DNA from: Meandrina meandrites
Lineage: Eukaryota; Cnidaria; Anthozoa; Scleractinia; Meandrinidae
DNA length: 64,000 bases
Assembly (NCBI GenBank): GCA_963693305.1
Contig: OY855904.1
Span: 16,391,496-16,455,495, forward strand
Direction of reading: 5' to 3'
This document shows, in pieces, positions 45,101-55,353 of this stretch; within the stretch, counting starts at the first letter, position 1, and each line of letters begins with the position of its first letter. The notes beneath the pieces were generated by a model. The model made no database searches. It saw only the letters and a program-made list of their open reading frames with translations, and had not been told where the DNA came from. A program made the translations under genes and the position numbers.

Positions 45101-48100
45101 CCATTGTAGTGCACTCTCAAGACACTTGTGGGCGGAGTTTTTTTGGCCTGCCTTTGCCATAATGCAAGTGTTCTTGTGAATGGTGCGCAGCGACGAGAAA
45201 CAAGAAAAAATTCTTGCTTGTGATCTACTCTTTCTGATACGATTTTTACAATTTGGCTTGGATCTGTCACAACAGTGGCCGGTTCTACGATGATAGAACC
45301 ATCTGTGATTTCTTCCAAAACCTCATTGGTGTTTTCCAATTCTTGGAGCACCTCTGCTAACTGAGCATCTTCTAAAATCTGTTGTTGTGCTGGTTGAACA
45401 CTTGGATATGAGACGCTTGGATATGAGACACTTGGCAAGTCACAGTGTAAGGGTGGAGTGCCACTTTCGTCAAGAGAGCTTCCTAATGAAGTAATTACTG
45501 ATGCTGACTGAAAGTCATGTGATGAACTTTCAGACTCACTGGTTGTTTTAGAAGAACTCGGTTCTGATTTGCTGATATTATTGTCTTCTGACATTTCAAA
45601 GTCAGCTGTTGTACACAGGTACATAGTAATTCTCTTATAGTCCTTACCAAGTTCAGTCTTGTATTTTTCAAGTTGCAAATCTTCCTCTTGGCCTGGTAAA
45701 CTGAGTGCATGGCTTCCATCTTCGTACAACAGAACATAATCTTCCTCAGGATCAAACTTTCTGTCAAATGCCTGCCACTTTTCAACCCCTTTAGACATTA
45801 TTCTCGCATAACCTGCTGATTTTGGCACTTGAATAGGCAGCCGCTTGCCCCAAATTGGTTTTAAGTCGTTTCCAGTATTTCTCATAAGACCAATGTTAAT
45901 TGTCACATTTTCCTCAGGATTAACTTTTACTTTCTTTTTGGGGCGGAATTTTGAACCTGATTGTTGCTGTTTCGTTTTACACACCATGTACTCCTTGAAT
46001 GACTTCGTGTTTAACTTTTCCTGAAGAACCGGCTTCCCAAAGGAAAGTTTGGGACCAGTGGTGGATGCTTCTTGAGCAGACATAGGTAAACCACATTTCC
46101 AACAAAATTTTCCACTGGGTTTTTGTTTGGCGGAACAAGAAGTACAAAACCTTAGGAAGCAGAAAACAAATGTCTGTAGTTAGAAAACAAACTAGTGGAC
46201 ATTGTGAGTTCATCACTCTTTGATCGATCTAAGAAGGATGCAAAAAAACTGTGGCCCGCGCAAGGTAAGTGTGTTTTGTTGCTTTGTTTTCAAATTTCGA
46301 TTCACTACACTTGTGACTTTTAATTTTCTTTACAAAAACAGCTAATTCGTGCCGCGCGCGAGGAAGGTGTGATTTTTTTCTCTTTGTCTTTACAAGCAAT
46401 AACTAAAATCATGAGAACTTTTTCAATGTATTTTGCACTTTTTCGATGTAATATATATTGCGAATCGACCAAGATCGTGTCGGCGAAACGACTTCGATGT
46501 ATGCGAATCGACCAAGATCGTGTCGGTGAAACGACCTCGATGTATGCGAATCGACTTGTATGCGAAACGACCGGCTTCCGAAAGGGTCATAAACATAAAC
46601 ATATCCAACAGGGATATTTACAACGCAAACTCTATAGTTCACATTATGTTATGAGTTACATTACGTATAGGCGGCAGCAACTATTATCTACACTAAAATA
46701 TAAATTATAAGAAAACCCGATCTAAGCGAAAAGATAGATCGAATTTCGTCGAACGAATCAATCAAATTGAAGCTAGTACGGGATCATTGATTTAAGTCTT
46801 TGAATATAAGCTTACTTTCGATACTGCTTGTTTATGTTTACATCTACTCGTTTAACTTGTTTATACAATGATTACAATTTTCAGTCATTTGTTTTCACCA
46901 TGCGCCTAGTTTTCCTGTGTTCAGTTTACATCTGTGTCCTGACAGAATATACTCAATACAATTAGCAACTGTAAAATCAAATCAGTCATACTTACACGAA
47001 ATCTTCCTCTTCCGCCATGCTGGATCGGAGTACGACGAAAACTTCCTGGGCTTGAAGCCGGAAGTAAGTTTTGCCGCGAGAAAGTAAGTTTTGCCGTGAG
47101 AAAGTAAGTTTTGCCGTGGAAAAGTAAGTTTTGCCGTGGAAAAGTAAGTTTTGCCGTGAGAAAGTAAGTTTTGTCGTGAGAAAGTAAGTTTTGCCGTGGA
47201 AAAGTAAGTTTTGCCGTGGAAAAGTAAGTTTTGCCGTGAGAAAGTAAGTTTTGCCGTGAGAAAGTAAGTTTTGCCGTGAGAAAGTAAGTTTTGCCGTGGA
47301 AAAGTAAGTTTTGCCGTGGCAGATATGGGCCACCGTAATTTGCGGTACTCTTACCGGAACATTAACCTTTCTGAACATTTCTGTTCCTCTACGAGCATCA
47401 AGCAGTGCAATATCTTGAGGAGTGGTTACTATCACAGCACCTGTCATTAATATTTAATCCTTTTTACTCTCAAGAAAGCCCAAGCTTGGACTCTTGAAAT
47501 AACATGCAGGACATTAACTTGCATGAGGTACTGGCTTTTATCTTCGATTTGCATATTATTTTATTCATCAGCAATGTTGGACAATCTTAAAATTGGATGA
47601 AACAGTGTTATATGTGGTGCACAACAGTTTAGTGCAGGGTAATTAGGGACTGTGATAATTACCTGGAGGGGGGTTGGGAAACCAGTGGGGGCATAGGGGG
47701 AAATCACAACTGGGGAGGGGGGCTAAAATTAATTTTTGCTTAGTGAGAGGGGGGTGCCCTTCATTTTGAGCTGTATTTTACCCATTTCCCACCCCCCCCC
47801 CCCCCCCCTTCCAGGTTATTATTGCACTGTCCCTTAATTAAGTTTATATGCACATGTAGAAAGAAGTCACAAATCATTGTTTACAATAACCTATGCACCA
47901 AACTGCCAATCATAATACTCGAACTAAAATTCCTTCAAAAACATGTAATAAAGTGAACATAGTTCTATTTGTGCCAATGCACATTTTTAAAGCTTACCTG
48001 AGATCGGAATTAACTGTGAGATTGACAACTGGGTGTCTCCTGTCCCAGGTGGCATGTCAATCACAAGGACATCAAGCTCACCCCATGCCACTTGCCGCAA

Positions 48101-51100
48101 GAGCTTTTCAACAGCAGACATAACCTTTGGGCATTTTGGAACAAAATCATTCAAGAAGGTGTCAGTCATTATTTAGTCACTAAAAAAGAGAGATACAACT
48201 TGTTTTCTGAGATGGGTGTCAATTACAAGAAAGGCCAACTGAGGGTCAGCACACTTGGAAGAGTAGCCTACTGAGGGCCCCGCTGCATAAAGCATTTTAA
48301 GCTTAAATAAGTGTGATTTTGTACAACTGCTTAATCTGTGTTCCTTTTCGTACCGGCATTGTGTTTCTTGTACTTTTTTTATCAACTTCAGGCTGATTTA
48401 TCCATAATAGCATGCAAGAAGACCTTGCGGAAGGCAGGGAATGGTTGCAGAAAATCCCACGTAATCTAAGTTGCTTTAGGGGCCCAGGTTCCACCTACAC
48501 ATTCTCCACGTGAATGTGGTCATACTGAAGTAAACAAGCATTCCACTTGCGTTAACTTGCATTGGCTTCAATCAAAGTAAATGCAGCTCATCACTGACCA
48601 TTGCAACTTGGCAGTATTGCAGTGACATACTAGTAAACTCACCATTAATCCTCTCCAAACAATTGGTGCACCTTCCTCCACTAGAAATCCCATGGACATA
48701 CTGACAATGCAAACTTGAGAAGTTACCAAAAAAAAGCTTTGTCCAATAGATTATTGGCTTTTGTCAAAACAAAATTATGTGCTTAATAAATAGGTTACAT
48801 CTTCTACATGTGTACCTACTTGTACCCAGAAAAGCAATTATGTCAAATAGACAGACCTAAAGAGAACTGGAGAAAAACAGAAGAGAGGTTGCGGTTGGCG
48901 TATGTGCAAAAATTTGGGATAAATGGGGGAAAAGATTCTTTAGCATTTAGCTCTTCATGGAGCATGGACCATCAACGAGCACCTCCACCACACCCTGTTT
49001 TGCAAAAGCCTCAATAGCATGCCCCACTTACAGCCTGCCATTTTCATCTCATCTTCTACTGTTCTTCTCCATTAACCTTTTTGTCTTCTTTTGGTCTTTA
49101 CTGCCCTGTGGATTCCACTATGCAAAAGGGGCAAGAGACTGCAAGGCACTATTTACATTGGTAAGAAATGATAATGATATGTCCTGTTTGGAAGAAACAC
49201 TGCCCCAGCTGAGCCCCCTAGGGACTACTTATACTAACCCTTCCCCACCCCCATCATTAAATCCTGGATCTGCCCCCACTTATTCCTCTGTGTGAGTATA
49301 GATCTTTGAACACCCAGCATTTAGCAGACAGAGAGGAACCCTTGTTTATTTTATCTGAGTAGCAAGTAAATTATGACTAACTGTATAAGGTGTTAAATAT
49401 CTGACATGGGCGGTTACAAAAATGGATTGTTTAATCGCAGTACATAATCAACACAACAAAGTGTTCAGAAATGACTGTCCATGTCAGTGCCAAAAAATTT
49501 AATTTGGGAGTGTCACAAGGAAGGTAGTCTAAGTAAATAAGTGTATTGTAGTATGTAAAGTAATTATTAAAAAAAAAAAAAAACAGCCTTACCAAGGCAC
49601 TCCGAAGTTAATCAAAGGCTTCATCTGGTTTTCTGCCAAGACCACAAATAAGGCACTAAATAGAACGTAAGGTCTGTGCTTGGGTCCAGTGTCCCATCAG
49701 GCTGAAGCATATCCTGGGCTTCATAGAATTAAGCAACTTAAGGAACTTGTGTTTTCTACTCCTCCCTGGATGAGGTGCTTCAGCCTGGCATTTGAACCCC
49801 TGCTCAATTTTGAGTTCATTGCCTAAACAATTAGGCCAACAAAGACCACAAAAACAGTTTATTAAATATTAACTATGGTTTTTGGATATATACATTTTAG
49901 TGGAAACACTAAACTGTAGTTTGGCTGGAGCCCTATAGAGAACTTGTACTTAAAATTTACACAAAAAGGTCCTTTGTACTAACAGTCACATGTACCCTTT
50001 CACTTCTGGAATTCAATGGACTCCAAGGAACAGGAAGGAACCAAATTTGTGTGTAAAACCCCAAGAGGCTCTTTCACTTCTCCACAATGATCAAATTAAC
50101 TTACGTTCAGTCAGCTCTGGCTCTCCTCTTAAGTTCATCATCCTGGGAATGGATGGACCATAAATATCAGCATCAAGAAGTCCAACACGCAGTGACTAAG
50201 GAAAACAAGAAAGAATAAAGATACATTAACACAATATAATGAAAATCTGCAAAACAAAAGCAGCATGTTCTGCTGTGTAAAGGGCAAGAATTCTCTCCAA
50301 TAATAAGCCCCATTTTCCCCTCCCAATACAGTATGTAATTAAGTCCTCCTCACCCCACCCCCAAACAAATTTATGTCAGTCATAGTCCTCAGAACAAATA
50401 GACTGACTGATTTAATTTTCAGATGCACACAGCTTTGCTGATCGAATAACATTGTTTCCAATTCCAGAATCTTGACCTACTATATAGAGAGGTCAGCACT
50501 CGAGTCACTAGGTTTAAAATTTATCCTACACAAATTACTACACACCTGGTTGCTTGCTATCATTCCTAAAGCCAAGTTAACTGCAATAATCAACACCAAA
50601 AAAAACACCATGTGAGATGACCCAGCTATAACTGAGCCAAAATATTTTCACTTTGACTAGAGCTATTGAAATTCGAGTTTATTGATAGAGCAGTGATCGA
50701 TCTATAACTTCTCATTACTCAGCATGAATTTTATCAAATGTTAGAAAATCAGTTGCAAGGAGAAATAAGTTTCTGACCTTAGACTTGCTATACCTGAAGT
50801 TGTAGACTTCCCCACCCCTCCCTTGCCAGAAGCTACCACTATCACATGCTTGACACCAGCTATGGGCCGCTTTTTTGGGAGACCACGAGCCATTTGTTGC
50901 TTCTGATGCTGTTCAAGTGATTTACTCTTGCCAGCAGTGCCCTACAGAAACACAGTAAAGAAAGGGAATGAGACAATCATTTCTTTTTAACATTTTATAG
51001 CCAGAAGAGTGTCCAGGTGTGCACAGGATGCCCATGTTTGAATAAATTTATTTTCATTTACGTGGCTGTCAGAAATTCAACATATTGTAACAGATTCTTA

Positions 51101-51575
51101 AACCTTTTATGAGATTACAAAAGTACTTCAACTCATTTCATTTCCCGTATTTCTCCCATATAAATAGAAAAAAGAAGTTTTCCTGAACTGTTAGCTGATC
51201 TTACCCCCGGTGCTGATAAGAGCTGCATTATTTTATATCCCTAGGGAATAGATTTTTTATTGTTTGGACCACGAACAAGCCCACCATAAACTCTAGAAAG
51301 TATAAAAATATGAGAAAAGAAGAATTTAAATATGGTCAACAGGTTCACAGTCACTGCTTATTATGATTGACTGTAGTCCAGGAAAAGAAAGGCATAAGTA
51401 GTGCGCAATCAAACGCTCAAAACGACATACAAGACACCCTACCCACCAGTGGATCTTCATGGGTAGAAGCTAGTGCTACTCTCGTGTGGATCGTTGCTTT
51501 ACGATTGTACAACTTTAGAAACGACGAGCACATTGACCGCACAAGAAAACTTCGCGCCACCGCCGCCGCCGCCAT
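39193..51575 (-). CDS. NUBPL: Iron-sulfur protein NUBPL (mitochondrial Mrp/NBP35 P-loop ATPase), 11 exons
   Basis: Exons on the minus strand: 51575-51447, 50941-50794, 50580-50546, 50195-50105, 49632-49593, 48700-48643, 48124-47998, 47440-47355, 40991-40871, 39675-39593, 39282-39193. Phases agree throughout and give 335 aa against 319 in human. Residues 1-43 are Ala/Arg/Ser-rich, like a mitochondrial targeting peptide. The deviant Walker A is GKGGVGKST (82-90). Also visible are [53 protein letters not shown] and the metal-binding pair C251-P-K-C254. The family delivers 4Fe-4S clusters for assembly of respiratory complex I in the mitochondrial matrix. Intron 8 contains a complete integrase/HECT transposon inserted 11 bases after the donor. 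It is divergent from the unknown gene at 52478. Confidence 0.95.
39430..39558. repeat. MITE-like element
   Basis: GGGCCCAGTTGTTCAAAGAG at the left pairs with CTTTGAACAACAAGGTCC at the right, and TGGATAA/TTATCCA pairs inward. About 130 bp, in the NUBPL intron before the last exon. Confidence 0.7.
40059..40552. mobile_element. MITE with about 36-bp terminal inverted repeats
   Basis: The left end TATTACCAGAAACTCATAAG and, in reverse complement, the right end TAATACCAGAAACCCATAAG continue to pair through GTTGAAAC and TAAC. About 490 bp with no coding capacity. In a NUBPL intron. Confidence 0.75.
40572..40696. repeat. MITE-like hairpin
   Basis: GGCCAGTTGGAAAAAATTGA pairs imperfectly with the complement of the right end (TTAATTTTCTTCCAAGTGGCC region), and AACAATGGA/TCCATTGTT closes the loop. 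It abuts the previous MITE. Confidence 0.65.
41400..41683 (+). repeat. Left terminal array of 20-bp repeats
   Basis: About thirteen units of CGGCAAAACTTACTTTTCCA occur head to tail. Two main variants alternate: TTTTCCAC and TTTCTCAC before the next CGG. A single ACGACAAAA variant lies near 41549, and the inner unit degenerates to CTTTTTAAACGGC. The array ends 21 bases before the integrase ATG, so it may act as promoter and transposase-binding site. Confidence 0.95.
41705..42881 (+). pseudogene. DDE integrase/transposase of the element, interrupted by a one-base frameshift
   Basis: The frame from ATG 41705 runs 304 codons. Residues 19-63 form a helix-turn-helix-like region. A retroviral/IS3-type catalytic core follows, with D145 ([10 protein letters not shown]), D204 ([10 protein letters not shown]) and E238 ([11 protein letters not shown]), so the DDE set is present. 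At an 8-base A tract (42607-42614) the frame shifts to an early stop at 42617-42619. Coding resemblance continues in another frame to 42879-42881 (from about 42620; includes [18 protein letters not shown]). A tract one base different in length would be continuous. It may be a real mutation, an assembly error or polymorphism. The catalytic part itself is complete. Confidence 0.8.
42882..44085. other. Non-coding gap between the convergent genes of the integrase/HECT element
   Basis: It should contain both 3' ends. AT-rich, with no further gene. A short direct repeat CGCAACATACTTAAGTCAG occurs twice near 43599-43646. Confidence 0.6.
44086..47018 (-). CDS. Zinc-ribbon plus HECT-type E3 ubiquitin ligase encoded by the transposon
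   Basis: Two exons, 47018-46996 and 46150-44086, join in phase 2 to give 695 aa. The 7-residue first exon (MAEEEDF) leads directly into a zinc ribbon (FCTSC...FCWKCG, residues about 9-27) that is out of view without the splice. A basic region (KPKKK-like) and a conserved block around residues 90-190 follow. A Ser-rich linker then precedes a UIM-like [12 protein letters not shown]. Residues about 350-695 are a HECT domain: [22 protein letters not shown] marks the N-lobe, and [10 protein letters not shown] in the C-lobe carries the likely thioester cysteine C661. HECT ligases take ubiquitin onto this Cys and pass it to substrates. Proteins of this look resemble G2E3-like HECT ligases common in aquatic animal genomes. 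Its place inside the terminal arrays says it belongs to the transposon. Frame intact. Confidence 0.85.
46461..46572. repeat. Tandem repeat, 43-bp period
   Basis: Two full units beginning CGAATCGACCAAGATCGTGT and a third partial one lie in the intron of the HECT gene. AT/CG-rich and non-coding. Confidence 0.75.
47063..47325 (-). repeat. Right terminal array of 20-bp repeats (inverse of the left array)
   Basis: About thirteen units of the same 20-bp repeat run in the opposite orientation. Counted from the outer end, unit 7 carries the same ACGACAAAA variant as unit 7 of the left array (TTGTCGTGAG at 47171-47180). The array ends about 45 bases upstream of the HECT start codon at 47018. Confidence 0.95.
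47792..47808 (+). repeat. Poly-C run (17 bases)
   Basis: Located in the NUBPL intron between exons 7 and 8, at the end of a G-rich/C-rich purine-skewed patch (47660-47810). Confidence 0.85.
51447..51575 (-). CDS. NUBPL: First NUBPL exon: mitochondrial targeting peptide
   Basis: It encodes 43 residues starting [15 protein letters not shown], rich in Ala, Arg and Ser and lacking acids until near the end. The donor after 51447 (GTGGGT) is phase 0 and matches the phase-0 acceptor at 50942. An alternative small exon near 51200-51310 contains a stop and is less likely. Confidence 0.75.
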
Positions 51576-52477
51576 GTTTGCAAACGATAGGTAATGTAAG
51601 CTACACTAATTGTACCGTCAAATAGAAGGACTATCCCCAGCTTTCGCGCGGATAATGAATACCTCACCGGAAATTACTTTCCGTGTTGATTTTGTTCATT
51701 CCTTCCTAATTATTTTGGTTTTGTATGTTTACTTGATTCAGACCATGTTTCCTCGCCTCGTTGTTCCAGCAGACCTCTTAGTGTTAACAGGTGCAGTTTT
51801 ATAGTTTAGCCCAGTCCGGGAGCTCAGTTACAGTTTACCTTAGTAAAATGTTAACCAGCTAATTAGTTCCAATTTGAGAAAATTGGCTGTAACGTTCTTG
51901 TTAGTCAATATCTATGAATGGTGCTTTGAATTTTTTTGCCTCACTTACAAGGCATCCTCCGTCCATATTTTCCTGCCAGGGCCGATTTTTGACGAAGGAG
52001 CGGAAGGAAAATGCATCCGCGCATACTATTTAAAATTCTCTATAGTCATATATGCCAGCCTGCATGTGAAAAAAAACCGACGAAACAAACAAATGTGGTT
52101 AACAGAAGTTAAGATAGTTATTTTCAATATTAATTAGCAGGGGATCGAGCCCACGAGTATTACGCGCGATGCGATCCACGGCAGGTTTGTTTCTTCTTTC
52201 CCTTCGCGCGTGCCTCACGCTCTACATGCTCTAAGCCCCACAAAAACACTTCTCCCGAGTCGAAAAAAAAATATAATAGTACAAACTATGAAATTCTTTA
52301 GGCAGAAGTCGACTGTGTAGTCCGATCTTATGAGCTGTTGAAAACATTCTTCTAAACAGCATTGCCATGGAAACAAGCCATTATTGGCAATTGTGTGCCT
52401 TGATTTAGCAATCTCCCATGATAATTGACTGATGCACTATTGTCCCAATCGATATATTTAAAGTCTATCTCTAGAAA
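51576..52477. promoter_or_regulatory. Intergenic region between divergent NUBPL and the gene at 52478
   Basis: About 0.9 kb contain the 5' flanks of both genes. A GCC repeat sits at the NUBPL start. No TATA box is obvious, and no other gene is supported. Confidence 0.45.
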
Positions 52478-55353
52478 ATGTCGTTTTCCACTCTTGATGA
52501 TGATGATGACGATACACAAGGAATCGACCCTCTTGTTTTGTCGCTTGAAGAATTTTCTCGCACGTTGGACGAGTCGGCAAAAGCCAGCGATGTTTTGGGT
52601 TCAAACGAGCCCCAATTAACTGGCTGGATTGAAGAGCGCATTCCTCAAAACGAAAATAGGCCTTCGTGTCGTCGATCTACTCCCGCTTTAAAGGACTCTA
52701 AAGACCTAAGATCGAGCACTCCACGAAGGACTGTTTCTCGTCAGTTTTCGAGAAATCGCGAGGATTTGGTTGAATTCAAACACTTCACACAACCGGGCAG
52801 ATACATGGAAGAGTACAGGAATGAAAAGACTAGGCGGCAAGAGGCTGCCTTGAGAGAGCTAGCAAACAAGAATGATAGGCGCAGAGCCTCAGATAGTTGC
52901 GTGGATATGAGAAAAAACTGCGATCACACGGAAAATGTAACGTCGAAAGACGTCCCTAGTGTTGTAAGCATGAAAGAAGTACAAACAGTCGAAGACGACA
53001 ATACGGTTAAGCCGCTCATTGTTATTTCGTCAAAAGGATTGAGCAGACCAGCTAATTTGCCAATGTCGGGACAATTTTACGGAAGGAAGCTTCAGTGGCG
53101 ACCGACTGTTAATAACAGAAAAATTGCTAACACAAAAGTATCCCAATGGTGAGTCTTTATTGACATGAAATCGACAACGCCGCGTAACTTACAACATCTG
53201 CACGATCACAATGTTGATTTATGTAAACACGCACGTAGTAACACTAAATGGCGCTTTCGCACCGCTGTAATAAACTGGCATATAAAGAAAAGAAAATTCC
53301 TAATGAAATTGAGTAATTGGCCTAACTGATGTATTTGCAGCAGCTGATTCGCAAAAAACACTCATCATTACGATATGAATAGTTTGGGCTTTTAATTATG
53401 TTTTAATAGCTTTTGATAGAACGTTGTGGATCGAATAAAATGCAGAATGTCAATACAGTCATTACAATAATGACGTCTGTGATCAAGGTTAAATTTATTG
53501 AAATATGTGGCGTTGTATTACCCAGAGTCAGGAGTACTCGTTTTTTTGGGAAGAGAGCCGTAAAATGACTGATAGATTGTTTAGCCTATTACTCTGCATC
53601 TGGTATCGATAATTACCTCTAATTGTACGATAGTCTAATTACGGTAGATTTAGTAACGCAATCTCTGCCACTGTACTGCATGAACGCACATCAAATTCTC
53701 TTTTCCAACTTATTTGCGGCTAATAATGCGACATACAGCTTGTAAAGCATTTGAGATATCCCGCCTACTGATTAACTGAAGACGAAGTAACCGGGCAACA
53801 GCTTGCCAGCCTCCGGGCAAGCTCTCTTATTGGCTTTAACAGAAGATTTTATTTCAGAAAACGCAACATATGAACGGCCTAGCTCACCAAGAGTCTCTCG
53901 TAGCTCAGTGGTTAGAGCCCCCAAACGGTATCTGGGAGGCCATAGGTTCGATTCCGGTGGGGACTCAAGATTTTTTTTGTCCCACGCTTGTGACAAATGA
54001 ACATGTCATCTTTGTCAACGTAAAAGTTTTTGCTGCGAGAGAAAGAAAAAAAGAAAGAATAAATGGTTTAATGTCGGCCTATCCACAGCCCACGAGCGCA
54101 GACGAATTTTGTAACAAACGCCTGTGTTCGTAAGCTGAAGCTAGGGAGGGGAGAGAGGGTCTGCAGCGATCGATCTATTGATTGATTGACTGACTGACCG
54201 ACAGATCGATCGATCGATCGATCGATCGATCGATTGATTGATTGATTGATTGATTTTTTAGGAGCCAAGCGCACATAGACGTAACTCTTGAGATTAAGTC
54301 ACAGGGAACTGATGAAGTTGGTCACTTGGTCCACTCCAGCAAACAGGTTAGTGCCTCTATCGCAGGTTAGTGTCTCTATCGCTAGACAGTATTTCTAACT
54401 GCATAGCTGCATGGGTAATCATGTGTAGTTTGCGTTGGACTGAGTTCAGTTTCCCGCAGTACTGGTCAGGGCACAAGATTACACATGAACCGTTCCCCAC
54501 CCTTTGTGTGCACCAATATGAAACAGTTTCCAGCTCAATATACTGATCAATTGAGCAAACCCCAAGACGTGAAATTTGAAAAACGAGGAAGGGAATAATG
54601 GAGAGTTTGGAGAGCCCATGCAGTGTTTCAAGAAGAAGGCCAAATCTGTGTAATCTGCGTCCGACGACGCTCGACCTCTAGTTGGTACCCTGCAGGCTAA
54701 TCAAGTTTTTCAAAGTGGACGAATAAAAGAAAAACTATTGAGGGGAAAAGTGAAGAGCCAGACGGTTAGCAGTTATTTTCAAGGTTATGTGTTAATTGTT
54801 AACTGTTTTCAATGCCTTGCTGCTTTTTTGACTTTTTATGTAAACCATCCTTACTTTGTTTCAGAACGAAGATTATAACCCATTACAAGAGAGACGGTCA
54901 TCTGGTAACTTAGTGGTCAAGAGAGCGGAGCTGGGAGGCTCAGCGACGACAACAAGTCTGCGAACTGACAGCAAAAGCCTGCCTCAAACCATCAGTGCCC
55001 AGTGTTCCCCGATAGAAAAGTGCGATGCGTGGGTAAAACACCGAGACAATGACCTGGGTACCATTCCCGGTAAAAGCAAGGAACAACTCAGCTCAAAAGC
55101 GCGGAGTATTAATCGAGGATTTCATTCACCAACCGGAAATTCATCACAGTTATCTTTGCGTGGTAATTCGCTGGCATCGCACCAGAGAGACTCGTGCAGT
55201 GCTCGAGCAGCTGAAAACTCAACGAGTGCATCAGGGATGGACTACTCAAAATACACAGACATGTTTAAGAACGTACTGGAGTTTTACGGAACGAGACGTT
55301 TAAGACCGAAATCTCATTCGGCAGTCGAACAGTTGTTATCCATGAAAATATGA
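52478..55353 (+). CDS. Unrecognised protein, 3 exons, 414 aa
   Basis: Exons 52478-53148, 54262-54346 and 54865-55353 join with GT-AG signals in matching phases (2 then 0). The start MSFSTLDDDDDD is the first ATG. The protein is hydrophilic and highly charged. There is an acidic N-terminus, a segment around residues 80-135 rich in Arg/Glu (PGRYMEEYRNEKTRRQEAAL) that may form a helix or coiled coil, and Ser-rich regions elsewhere. The last 40 residues (from MDYSKYTDMFKNVLEFYG) look more ordered. I recognise no family and no signal peptide or membrane segment. Intron 1 contains a SINE and a tetranucleotide array that touches the second acceptor. It is divergent from NUBPL. That it is a real gene rests on three open exons with agreeing phases. 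Confidence 0.7.
53875..53980 (+). mobile_element. tRNA-derived SINE fragment
   Basis: The A box TAGCTCAGTGGTTAG and B box GGTTCGATTCC are present, preceded by TAGCTCACCAAGAGTCTC. The anticodon arm is not a clean stem, so it is not a working tRNA. A related fragment with GCTCACCATGAGTCTC lies at 62095-62215. Confidence 0.65.
54170..54256 (+). repeat. GATC/GATT tetranucleotide array
   Basis: Blocks of GATT, GACT and GATC repeats end within a few bases of the acceptor of exon 2 of the unknown gene. The last GATT units plus TTTTTTAG make up its polypyrimidine tract. Confidence 0.9.

Larger units (their letters stand above)
41388..47337. mobile_element. DNA transposon carrying an integrase and a zinc-ribbon/HECT E3 ubiquitin ligase (IS3EU-like)
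   Basis: A perfect 6-bp target duplication ATTTGC flanks the element (41382-41387 and 47338-47343). The termini are inverted repeats starting TACGGTGGCCCATATCTGCC and run straight into arrays of about thirteen 20-bp units (CGGCAAAACTTACTTTTCCA). Inside the left array starts an integrase gene; inside the right array starts a gene for a zinc-ribbon/HECT protein; the two converge. The retroviral/IS3-type integrase and 6-bp duplication fit, from memory, the IS3EU group, but I do not recall a HECT partner being described. The element lies in NUBPL intron 8. Confidence 0.9.

Noticed and set aside
44086..47018. HECT gene as an independent host gene nested in NUBPL
   Set aside because: It lies wholly between the inverted terminal arrays and the 6-bp target duplication, starting just inside one array. 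Membership in the transposon is the simpler reading, pending other copies.
51200..51310. Extra NUBPL coding exon between exons 1 and 2
   Set aside because: It has splice-like signals but contains an in-frame stop, while exon 1 joins directly to the P-loop exon in phase 0.
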